From Helicobacteraceae bacterium (lineage in GTDB: Bacteria; Campylobacterota; Campylobacteria; Campylobacterales; Sulfurimonadaceae): 5,994 nt of DNA. A program made the translations under genes and the position numbers. Below, piece after piece: positions 1 to 5,994 of the stretch. The stretch covers positions 1 to 5,994 of the forward strand of contig JAGXIA010000039.1 in NCBI GenBank assembly GCA_024635885.1, written 5' to 3'. The first letter of the stretch is position 1, and each line of letters begins with the position of its first letter. The notes beneath the pieces were generated by a model that saw only the letters and a program-made list of their open reading frames with translations, ran no database searches and was not told the DNA's origin.

Positions 1-27
1 TAACTAAAACAAAATTGGAGAAAAGAA

Positions 28-936
28 ATGAACAAAAATGTAATAAATAATGTGACTGCCGGTTTGGCTATTTTAATGTTTGCTTTTGTTGGATGTACGG
101 GAAATGATCAAAATAAAACTCCGAGTGAAAATACAAAATCCGTAGAGACTAAAGCTGAAAAAACTTTAGCTGGTGATCAGGAAATTATAGAATTTTTAAC
201 AGAGTCATTTAAAAGTAACCCAAATATTCTCTCTTTGGAAATTAAGATTGTTGATAAAGTTACACTAGAAAATATGAAAAACTGGAATGCATATATTGTG
301 AGTCTAGATGCAACTGTAAAACCTAAAGACCGTGAAGTAAAACAGACAATGATTTGGTTTTCTAATGGTGAGGTAATAACGCAAGATTTAGTTGATCTTA
401 AAACAGGAGAGTCACTTAAAGATTCAGTGTCACCTGAATTAAAGCCAAAACATTATAAAAAAGAGAATCTGATCTATGGAAATGTTAATGCAAAATATAA
501 AGTTGCAATTTTTTCAGACCCTTTATGCCCGTTCTGTAAAGAGTTTGTTCCAAAAGCTATAGAATTTATGAATAAAGATGCAAATAAATTTGCTGTTTAT
601 TATTATCACTTTCCACTGCCATCAATTCATCCAGCCTCAGTAACTCTTGTAAAAGCTGCCGTAGCAGCTGAACTACAAGGGTATAAAAATGCTGTGCTTG
701 ATCTTTATAAAGTTGAAGTGAACCCAAGAGAACAAGATATAAACAAAATATTGACAGCTTTTAACGAGGTATTTAAGACAGATATAAAAAAATCCGACAT
801 TGAATCAGCTGCAGTTATAAATCATTTTGCAAGTGATCAGGAAGTTGCCAATGAAGTTATGGTTCACGGCACTCCAACAATGTTTTTTGACGGCAAACTT
901 GATAAATCTAAAAGACTATATGAAAAGGCAGAGTAA
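28..936 (+). CDS. Secreted thioredoxin-fold thiol:disulfide protein (DsbA/DsbC/DsbG-like), probable lipoprotein
   Basis: Predicted to exchange thiols and disulfides outside the cytoplasm; whether it oxidises, isomerises or reduces cannot be read from sequence. The 302-residue product starts with a short polar stretch and a hydrophobic segment (about residues 9-22) ending in FVGC, so Cys23 is a likely lipidation site, although Phe at -3 is an imperfect lipobox. A polar Lys/Glu/Thr linker follows (about 24-48), then a region of about 50-140 that I do not recognise but which sits where DsbC/DsbG carry their N-terminal domain. The thioredoxin fold begins near residue 155: FSDPLCPFC has the redox pair Cys167/Cys170, and GTPT supplies the expected cis-proline, Pro283. 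The ATG is supported by GGAG at 17-20, 7 nt upstream. It lies 3 nt before hemC, implying co-transcription. The fold assignment is firm; the exact subfamily and partner are not. Confidence 0.85.
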   Translation: MNKNVINNVTAGLAILMFAFVGCTGNDQNKTPSENTKSVETKAEKTLAGDQEIIEFLTESFKSNPNILSLEIKIVDKVTLENMKNWNAYIVSLDATVKPKDREVKQTMIWFSNGEVITQDLVDLKTGESLKDSVSPELKPKHYKKENLIYGNVNAKYKVAIFSDPLCPFCKEFVPKAIEFMNKDANKFAVYYYHFPLPSIHPASVTLVKAAVAAELQGYKNAVLDLYKVEVNPREQDINKILTAFNEVFKTDIKKSDIESAAVINHFASDQEVANEVMVHGTPTMFFDGKLDKSKRLYEKAE

Positions 937-939
937 AAT

Positions 940-1881
940 ATGAAAAAAATAACTATAGCAACAAGAGGGTCACAACTAGCTCTTTGGCAATCAAACCATA
1001 TTAAAGATATTTTGCAAGAGCAAAATCCTGGTCTTGAAGTAGAATTGAATGTTATTGTGACTACTGGAGATAAAATTATTGATAGACCGCTTGCTGCTAT
1101 TGGTGGAAAGGGCTTATTTTTAAAAGAGCTTGAAGAAGCTATGCTAAGAGGTGAAGCTCAAATTGCTGTGCACTCGTTAAAAGATGTTCCTACTGTTATG
1201 CCAGAGGGTCTACTCCTGGCAGCTATTACTCAAAGAGAAGATTCAAGAGATGCACTTTTGAGTGAAAAATACGCAGACATTAATGCTCTGCCAAAGGGTG
1301 CTATAGTCGGCACATCTTCACTTCGTCGTCGTATGCAGATACAAAGAATAAGACCAGACCTTATAATAAAAGATTTAAGAGGTAATGTTGACACTAGAAT
1401 CAGAAAGTTAAAAGAGGGTCAATATGATGCAATTATTTTAGCGGCTGCAGGCATAAACAGACTGGGTCTTTTAGATGCTGTTGAATACATTTACCCTATT
1501 TCACTTGAAGAGATGATTCCATCAATGGGGCAAGGTGCTTTAGGCATTGAAGCTGTAAACGATGAAGAGGTTTTAGCTATTGTTGCAGGACTTGAAGATG
1601 AATACAGTAGAATCGAGACAACTATTGAAAGAGATTTTGTTGACGAATTAGAAGGCGGTTGTCATGTTCCTATTGGTGTAAGTGCCACAGTTTTAGAAGA
1701 TGACAGTGTCATTATTAAAGCAATTCTAGGTCTTCCTGACGGTACAGAAATATTAAGTGACTCAAAAATTATTTCTAAACAAAACTATAAAAGTGTTGGA
1801 AGAGAAATGGCAAAAGAATTTATAGAACAAGGTGCAAGAGAAATTCTATCCAGGGCTGAGGGAATGATGGTAAATAATTAA
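940..1881 (+). CDS. hemC: Hydroxymethylbilane synthase (porphobilinogen deaminase)
   Basis: Cytoplasmic enzyme that joins four porphobilinogen molecules into hydroxymethylbilane, the linear precursor of uroporphyrinogen III and so of haem and sirohaem. Its 313 residues match the usual bacterial length. Visible family motifs in order: ATRGSQLALWQ (7-17), GGKGLFLKELE (55-65), AVHSLKDVP (76-84) with the catalytic aspartate Asp82, GTSSLRRR (124-131) with the substrate/cofactor-binding arginines, RGNVDTRIRKL (147-157), and PSMGQGALGIEA (194-205). LEGGCHVPIG contains Cys241, which anchors the dipyrromethane cofactor. All three domains are present and no key residue is missing. The start lies 3 nt after the preceding stop; only a weak AAAAGG-type ribosome site is seen, inside the end of the upstream gene, suggesting translational coupling. 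ubiD follows after 1 nt. Identification is secure. Confidence 0.98.
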   Translation: MKKITIATRGSQLALWQSNHIKDILQEQNPGLEVELNVIVTTGDKIIDRPLAAIGGKGLFLKELEEAMLRGEAQIAVHSLKDVPTVMPEGLLLAAITQREDSRDALLSEKYADINALPKGAIVGTSSLRRRMQIQRIRPDLIIKDLRGNVDTRIRKLKEGQYDAIILAAAGINRLGLLDAVEYIYPISLEEMIPSMGQGALGIEAVNDEEVLAIVAGLEDEYSRIETTIERDFVDELEGGCHVPIGVSATVLEDDSVIIKAILGLPDGTEILSDSKIISKQNYKSVGREMAKEFIEQGAREILSRAEGMMVNN

Positions 1882-1882
1882 T

Positions 1883-3697
1883 ATGCAAACAACCATAAAT
1901 CTTCTAAAAAAAGAAAATGAATTAAAGATTATTGAAGATGAATTAGACATATATCTTGAAGTTTCACATTTAGCGTATGCAGAAGTAAAGAAAAAAGATG
2001 GCGGCAAAGCACTGCTGTTTACAAATGTAATAGACACAAAAAGCGGCACTAAGTTTGAAGAGCCAGTTCTTATGAATGTTTTTGGTTCATACAAAAGATG
2101 TGAATTGCTTTTTGGTAGATCTATAAAGTCTGTAGCAGATGAAATAACTAAACTACTCCATATGAAACCTCCTTCTGGTTTTATGGGTAAGATTTCAATG
2201 GCAAATGAGCTGTTTTCACTTAAAAATATTTTTCCTAAACGTTTAAAAGGTGAGGGTGCTTGTCAGAAGATAAAATATCTTAATGATGATATTGATTTAT
2301 ATAAAATACCGGTTTTGACAACTTGGGAGCAAGACGGCGGACCATTTATTACTATGGGTCAAGTTTATACTCAGAGTTTAGATGGTGACTTAGTTAATCT
2401 TGGTATGTACAGACTTCAAGTCTATGATAAAAATCATTTGGGAATGCATTGGCAGATACATAAAGACTCTTCACACTTCTTTGATCAATATCAAAAAGCC
2501 GGTAAAAAAATGCCGGTTAGTATAGCTATAGGTGGAAACCCTCTTTATACATGGTGTGCTACTGCTCCTCTTCCTTATGGTGTAAATGAACTTTTAATGT
2601 ACGGACTTATAAAAAAAGAGGCAGCAAAACTTGTTAAATCGCTGACAACACCACTCTATATACCTGCTGATGTAGATTATGTTATAGAAGGCTGGGTTGA
2701 CACAACTCAGATGAGAGTAGAGGGTCCTTTTGGAGACCATACAGGCTATTATACTCTTGAAGAGTCATACCCTGTTATGGAAGTAAGTGCCATCACGATG
2801 AAAGAAAAAAGAGTATTTTTAGCAACTGTTGTCGGTAAACCGCCATTAGAAGATAAATATATGGGTTGGGCTACAGGGAAGATATTCTTCCCGCTTTTAA
2901 AAACTACTGTCCCAGATTTATTAGATTACCACATGCCGGAAAATGCCGGTTTTCACAATTTAATACTGGCAAAAATGCAACCACACTATAAAGGGCATGC
3001 AAAACAGTTTATGCATGCTTTTTGGGGTGCAGGGCAGATGAGTTTTGTAAAACATGCAATTTTTGTAGATGAGAATGCACCAAGACTTGATAATTATGAA
3101 GCCTTTGCTAACTTTATTTTAGATAGATTTACTCCAAAGTCTTTATTTATATCAGAGGGCATATTAGATGCACTGGACCACTCATCTCCAGAGTCTCTTG
3201 TCGGTGGAAAATTAGGTTTAGATTTGACTGCATCGTATAAAGTAGAAGCTCCACAACTTTTAGGTGATGAAGAACTGCTTATAAAAGTAAAAGAGCTTAT
3301 TCCTGATGTCGTAAATTTACATCAGTTTATGAGAAGAACAAAAAACCCGGTAACTGTTATAAGTGTAAATAAAACAAAAAATGCACGTGAGTATTTTGAT
3401 GCATTGGTTACTTTAAGTCCCCATATTAGAATAGTAGTCTTTGTTGATGAGGCTAAAAACGATGTATTTAACTCTTATATGTTAATTTGGCGTGTTACTA
3501 ATAATATGGATGCATTAAGAGATGTCTTTGTATCTGGTCTAATGGTCGGAATTGATGGAACAAATAAGACAATAATTGATGGTTATTCGCGCGAATGGCC
3601 AGATGATGTTGATTGTACACCCAGTGTTGTTGAGACATTAAAAAGTAAAGGTCTTTGGGATTTGGACGAGAAGCTCTATAATAAGTTTCAATTATAG
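1883..3697 (+). CDS. ubiD: UbiD-family prenyl-FMN-dependent decarboxylase, probably in menaquinone synthesis
   Basis: UbiD enzymes reversibly decarboxylate aromatic or unsaturated acids using prenylated FMN made by UbiX. By alignment from memory to Fdc1 and E. coli UbiD, this protein has the metal/phosphate-site residues Asn172, His193 and Glu236 and the catalytic triad Arg177 (in NLGMYR), Glu280 and Asp285 (in EGPFGDHTGYY, 280-290). It should therefore be active. At 604 residues it is about 100 longer than E. coli UbiD (497), as I recall for Campylobacterota homologues; the extra length appears to lie largely in the C-terminal part. Campylobacterota generally make menaquinone by the futalosine route, where a UbiD homologue is proposed (also called MqnL) to decarboxylate the prenylated 1,4-dihydroxy-6-naphthoate intermediate; that substrate is inferred, not seen. 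No good ribosome site precedes the ATG, which starts 1 nt after the hemC stop, so translation is probably coupled. Confidence 0.93.
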   Translation: MQTTINLLKKENELKIIEDELDIYLEVSHLAYAEVKKKDGGKALLFTNVIDTKSGTKFEEPVLMNVFGSYKRCELLFGRSIKSVADEITKLLHMKPPSGFMGKISMANELFSLKNIFPKRLKGEGACQKIKYLNDDIDLYKIPVLTTWEQDGGPFITMGQVYTQSLDGDLVNLGMYRLQVYDKNHLGMHWQIHKDSSHFFDQYQKAGKKMPVSIAIGGNPLYTWCATAPLPYGVNELLMYGLIKKEAAKLVKSLTTPLYIPADVDYVIEGWVDTTQMRVEGPFGDHTGYYTLEESYPVMEVSAITMKEKRVFLATVVGKPPLEDKYMGWATGKIFFPLLKTTVPDLLDYHMPENAGFHNLILAKMQPHYKGHAKQFMHAFWGAGQMSFVKHAIFVDENAPRLDNYEAFANFILDRFTPKSLFISEGILDALDHSSPESLVGGKLGLDLTASYKVEAPQLLGDEELLIKVKELIPDVVNLHQFMRRTKNPVTVISVNKTKNAREYFDALVTLSPHIRIVVFVDEAKNDVFNSYMLIWRVTNNMDALRDVFVSGLMVGIDGTNKTIIDGYSREWPDDVDCTPSVVETLKSKGLWDLDEKLYNKFQL

Positions 3698-3719
3698 TAT
3701 TTAAAAATATAAAGTTGTA

Positions 3720-3748
3720 TTTTTTGTGTGTTATAAGGTAAATATAAT
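3720..3748 (+). promoter_or_regulatory. Candidate sigma-70-type promoter for the cytochrome c gene
   Basis: A perfect TATAAT (3743-3748) lies in the 94-bp gap after ubiD. The -35 position 17 bp upstream is only a T-run (3720-3725), which fits Campylobacterota promoters, where a defined -35 box is often replaced by T-rich DNA. Transcription would start near 3754, giving a leader of about 38 nt. TATAAG at 3732-3737 is a weaker alternative -10. The gap is so AT-rich that a chance match is possible. Confidence 0.5.
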
Positions 3749-3791
3749 ATTTTCTAATGTAGTATTGATATATTATTTTTAAGGTACATAA

Positions 3792-4127
3792 ATGAATAAA
3801 TTATTTTTAGTTTTAGTTTCAGTTGCAGTGTTAACAGTAGGTAGTTCTAATGCAGCGATTTATAAGGGTCAAAGAGTTTTTGTAAAAGAATGTGTACAGT
3901 GTCATGATGGCGGGCAGTCTTTTATAGCAGGCAAGAAAATTCGTGAGTGGAAAAGGCTTATGAACAAAAAGGGTAAGGGCTTAGCAGAGTTACACTTAGA
4001 AAATAAAAAAGCAAAAAAGTCTTGGAGATATTTTGATAGTCGTCAATATACTAGAAAAACTAAGCATTTAGCACAATTTTTAATAGAGTATGCTAAAGAT
4101 AGCGGAAATGTTCCTGCTTGTAATTAA
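3792..4127 (+). CDS. Small cationic periplasmic monohaem cytochrome c
   Basis: Probable electron carrier or small haem protein of the periplasm; its redox partners are unknown. The 111-residue precursor has a signal peptide (Lys3, a hydrophobic core of about residues 4-16, and SNA before a likely cut at 21/22). One haem site, CVQCH (34-38), gives Cys34 and Cys37 for covalent attachment and His38 as the proximal ligand. The distal ligand is unclear: Met57 is only 19 residues after His38, and His68 and His92 are alternatives. The mature part is very basic, with about 15 Lys and 6 Arg against 8 acidic residues, including a KKAKK patch (72-76). A third cysteine, Cys110, is next to last. AAGG at 3781-3784 supports the ATG, 7 nt away. 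It appears to be a single-gene unit with gaps on both sides. The general class is secure; the specific family name is not known to me. Confidence 0.9.
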   Translation: MNKLFLVLVSVAVLTVGSSNAAIYKGQRVFVKECVQCHDGGQSFIAGKKIREWKRLMNKKGKGLAELHLENKKAKKSWRYFDSRQYTRKTKHLAQFLIEYAKDSGNVPACN

Positions 4128-4147
4128 TCCTCCTTTATTTTAAATAG

Positions 4148-4175
4148 ATTCAGATATAAATTTTTATATCTGAAT
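4148..4175 (+). repeat. Perfect 13-bp inverted repeat; possible weak terminator or operator
   Basis: ATTCAGATATAAA (4148-4160) and its exact reverse complement TTTATATCTGAAT (4163-4175) are separated by TT, so RNA from this site would form a hairpin with a 4-nt or larger loop after opening the innermost pairs. It lies about 20 nt after the cytochrome stop codon, the right place for a terminator. However, no T-run follows on either strand and the stem is mostly A/T, so it is not a standard intrinsic terminator. It ends 13 nt before the candidate argH -35 box, so a protein-binding site is the main alternative. Confidence 0.6.
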
Positions 4176-4188
4176 TCCACATGCCACT

Positions 4189-4216
4189 TTGTTATATCAT
4201 TATATTTCGCTAAAAT
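4189..4216 (+). promoter_or_regulatory. Candidate sigma-70 promoter for argH
   Basis: TTGTTA (4189-4194) and TAAAAT (4211-4216) are separated by 16 bp. The -10 is preceded by CGC, close to the extended TGN form common in Campylobacterota. Predicted transcription start is near 4223, giving a leader of about 24 nt that contains the ribosome site GGAG (4235-4238), 8 nt before the argH ATG. The arrangement is coherent, but it was judged by eye only. Confidence 0.55.
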
Positions 4217-4246
4217 ACCAAACTTTTTATTATCGGAGAAATTTAT

Positions 4247-5629
4247 ATGGATAAGATGTGGTCGGGTCGCTTTTCTGCAGGTGCTTCAAGTTTATTAGAC
4301 AAATTTAATGCTTCAATTATGTTCGATAGAAAACTTTATCGTGAAGATATTGAAGGTTCTTTAGCACATGCTGCTATGCTTACCAAACAAGGCATCTTAA
4401 ACAGTGAAGAGCTTGCTCAGATTACTGAGGGCTTAAATCAGGTTATCAATGAGATAGAGTCCGGAGAGTTTGAATGGAAAATCTCAGATGAAGACTTACA
4501 TATGGGAATTGAAAAGCGATTAACTGCAATTATCGGTGATGCTGGAAAAAAACTACATACTGCAAGAAGTAGAAATGACCAAATTGCTGTTGATTTTAGA
4601 AGGTATGTTCTTCGTAAAAATTTAGAGATTGTTGAAGCTATAAAACTTTTAATGCAAGAGATTATTGTAGTTGCTGAGAAACACACTGATACTCTGCTTC
4701 CTGGTATGACTCATCTTCAACATGCTCAACCAATTAATTTTGCTTTTCATCTTGGTGCGTATCTCTCTATGTTTAAAAGAGATATTGAAAGATTTGAGAG
4801 TTCTCGTGAGAGAAATAATATTTCTCCACTTGGATGTGCAGCACTTGCAGGAACTCCACATGCCATAGACAGAGATATGACTGCAGAGAGTTTAGGTTTT
4901 GATTCGGTGAGTGTCAACTGTTTAGATACAGTAAGTGACAGAGATTTTGCTTTAGAGATTTTATTTAATATATCAACTATGATGATGCATATTTCCCGTT
5001 TAAGTGAAGAACTTGTGATGTGGTCCTCTTATGAATTTGGTTTTGTTGAGCTTAGTGATGAATATTCAACCGGTTCATCGATTATGCCACAGAAAAAAAA
5101 CCCAGACGTTCCAGAACTTTTACGTGGAAAAACAGGCCGTGTTTATGGTTCTTTAATGGGACTTTTAACTGTTATGAAAGCGCTTCCTTTAGCTTATAAC
5201 AAAGACACTCAAGAAGACAAAGAGGGTGTATTTGATTCAGTTGAAACAGCTGAAATATCTTTAGAGATACTCAAAGAAGCTATTAAAACCATGCAGGTAA
5301 AAGCGCATAATATGGAAAAAGCTTGTGCAATTGGTCATTTAAGTGCAACCGATCTGGCTGATTATTTAGTTGAAAAATGCAATATCCCCTTTCGTGAAGC
5401 ACACTTTATTACAGGTCGTGCAGTTGCAAAAGGTGAAGAGCTGAATGTTGATTTATCAAAGATGGATTTTAAGTATCTTAAAGCAATTGATGAGAGAATT
5501 AATGAAGATGTAATGGAGTTTTTAGGTTTAAGACACTCTATGAATGCAAGAACATCAGCTGGCGGAACTGCAACAAAGAGAACTTTAGAGCAGTTAGAAT
5601 ATTTTAAAAATTATTTACAAGGCAAATAG
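4247..5629 (+). CDS. argH: Argininosuccinate lyase
   Basis: Cytoplasmic homotetrameric enzyme that splits argininosuccinate into arginine and fumarate, the last step of arginine synthesis. The 460 residues match the family (E. coli 457). Seen in order: MWSGRF (4-9), DEDLHMGIEKRL (81-92), the LHTARSRNDQ block (103-112), the THLQHAQP block (155-162) with the probable catalytic His159, and the fumarase/aspartase-superfamily signature GSSIMPQKKNP (276-286), whose Ser277/Ser278 pair includes the catalytic serine of the mobile loop. AYNKDTQEDKEGVFD (316-330) is also characteristic. No residue typical of the family appears to be lost, so it is probably a working enzyme rather than a crystallin-like or adenylosuccinate-lyase relative. 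GGAG at 4235-4238 supports the start. An OsmC-like gene follows after 3 nt, so the two are probably co-transcribed. Confidence 0.98.
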   Translation: MDKMWSGRFSAGASSLLDKFNASIMFDRKLYREDIEGSLAHAAMLTKQGILNSEELAQITEGLNQVINEIESGEFEWKISDEDLHMGIEKRLTAIIGDAGKKLHTARSRNDQIAVDFRRYVLRKNLEIVEAIKLLMQEIIVVAEKHTDTLLPGMTHLQHAQPINFAFHLGAYLSMFKRDIERFESSRERNNISPLGCAALAGTPHAIDRDMTAESLGFDSVSVNCLDTVSDRDFALEILFNISTMMMHISRLSEELVMWSSYEFGFVELSDEYSTGSSIMPQKKNPDVPELLRGKTGRVYGSLMGLLTVMKALPLAYNKDTQEDKEGVFDSVETAEISLEILKEAIKTMQVKAHNMEKACAIGHLSATDLADYLVEKCNIPFREAHFITGRAVAKGEELNVDLSKMDFKYLKAIDERINEDVMEFLGLRHSMNARTSAGGTATKRTLEQLEYFKNYLQGK

Positions 5630-5632
5630 AAT

Positions 5633-5994
5633 ATGAAAGTAAGTGTAAGTCATAAAGATGGTATGAAATTTGAGGCTAAAACTGCCAAGAGCAGTTTTAT
5701 TATTGATTGTCCGGTTATCTCTCCGGTTGAGTATTTCTTAGCTGGAATTATTACGTGCAGTGCTACTGACATTGTTCTATTGCCAAAAAATCAAGACAAA
5801 ACTGTTACTGATTTAGTTGTGGATGGCGAAGTCCTCAGAAATGAGTCTCATCCTTGCAAATTTAATACGCTACATCTAACATATAGTTTTAATTCTGATG
5901 GTGATGATATGATGGCAGGAAGATGGGTTATGGCTTCACTGGAGACGTATTGTTCAACTATCAATACTATTCGTGACACTACAGCTATTTCTTA
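5633..5994 (+). CDS. OsmC/YhfA-like family protein (3' end beyond window)
   Basis: Partial gene: 120 codons are visible and the frame is open to the window edge. The product starts MKVSVSHKDGMKFEAK and has the OsmC pattern: PVEYFLAGIITCSATDIV puts Cys42 on the central helix, and LETYCSTINTIR puts Cys107 in the second conserved position. Cys-Ser-Ala-x-Asp-(I/V)-Val and Tyr-Cys-Ser resemble E. coli YhfA more than Ohr, which has a Cys-Pro second motif. Ohr and OsmC reduce organic peroxides with this cysteine pair; the YhfA branch has no settled function, so none is assigned. By comparison with YhfA (about 134 residues) only some 15 residues are probably missing. The ATG is 3 nt after the argH stop with AAGG at 5619-5622, 10 nt upstream, so it is likely translated from the argH message. 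Confidence 0.82.
   Translation, partial: MKVSVSHKDGMKFEAKTAKSSFIIDCPVISPVEYFLAGIITCSATDIVLLPKNQDKTVTDLVVDGEVLRNESHPCKFNTLHLTYSFNSDGDDMMAGRWVMASLETYCSTINTIRDTTAIS

Noticed and set aside
1..27. TAA at the very start as the end of an upstream gene
   Set aside because: Too little sequence is present to show a reading frame; only the ribosome site GGAG at 17-20 can be supported.
172..846. GTGATCAGGAA occurring twice in the Dsb-like gene (near 174 and 834)
   Set aside because: An isolated 11-bp match encoding Asp-Gln-Glu in two different protein contexts, with no further similarity around it; most likely chance.
1846..2094. Minus-strand open frame of 82 codons across the hemC/ubiD junction
   Set aside because: It overlaps two secure genes, and its composition (Ser/Phe-rich) is typical of the antisense of AT-rich coding DNA with no recognisable motif.
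3585..3596. 12-bp perfect palindrome ATTCGCGCGAAT inside ubiD, locally GC-rich
   Set aside because: One or two 12-bp palindromes are expected by chance in about 6 kb, and it encodes ordinary residues near the ubiD C-terminus.
3703..3724. AAAAATA / TATTTTT inverted repeat just after ubiD as a terminator
   Set aside because: The stem is only A/T pairs of 7 bp in very AT-rich DNA; it would be too weak to claim, and the T-run is better explained as part of the promoter.
4438..4861. Two minus-strand open frames inside argH
   Set aside because: They are fully contained in a secure argH gene, have no family resemblance, and overlap each other.

Overview
The window looks like ordinary chromosomal sequence from a member of the Campylobacterota (Epsilonproteobacteria), most likely close to Sulfurimonas or a similar sulfur/hydrogen-oxidising genus. 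The DNA is AT-rich, genes are tightly packed, and all real genes are on the + strand. A UbiD-type decarboxylase of about 600 residues and a very small, lysine-rich monohaem cytochrome c are both, from memory, typical of that phylum. The genus is an inference from overall character; no search was run.

Layout. Bases 28-3697 hold three genes with gaps of 3 and 1 nt, almost certainly one transcription unit: a secreted thioredoxin-fold (DsbA/DsbC/DsbG-like) probable lipoprotein with a CPFC active site, hemC (hydroxymethylbilane synthase, tetrapyrrole synthesis) and ubiD (prenyl-FMN-dependent decarboxylase, probably for menaquinone). A 94-bp AT-rich gap with a candidate promoter leads to a small, strongly basic periplasmic monohaem cytochrome c (3792-4127). 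A second gap (4128-4246) carries a perfect 13-bp inverted repeat and a good candidate promoter for argH (argininosuccinate lyase, 4247-5629). argH is followed after 3 nt by an OsmC/YhfA-like gene that runs off the right end of the window.

How they fit together. The left part has a respiratory and cofactor flavour: haem precursor synthesis, probable quinone synthesis, periplasmic thiol chemistry and a c-type cytochrome, whose CXXCH cysteines must be reduced before haem attachment. argH (last step of arginine synthesis) and the OsmC-like protein (thiol or peroxide related by family) form a separate unit. No mobile element, CRISPR array, tRNA, rRNA or clearly new multi-gene system is visible. 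The most interesting items are the cationic cytochrome with an extra C-terminal cysteine and unclear distal haem ligand, the inverted repeat before argH, and the thiol-redox lipoprotein leading a haem/quinone operon.
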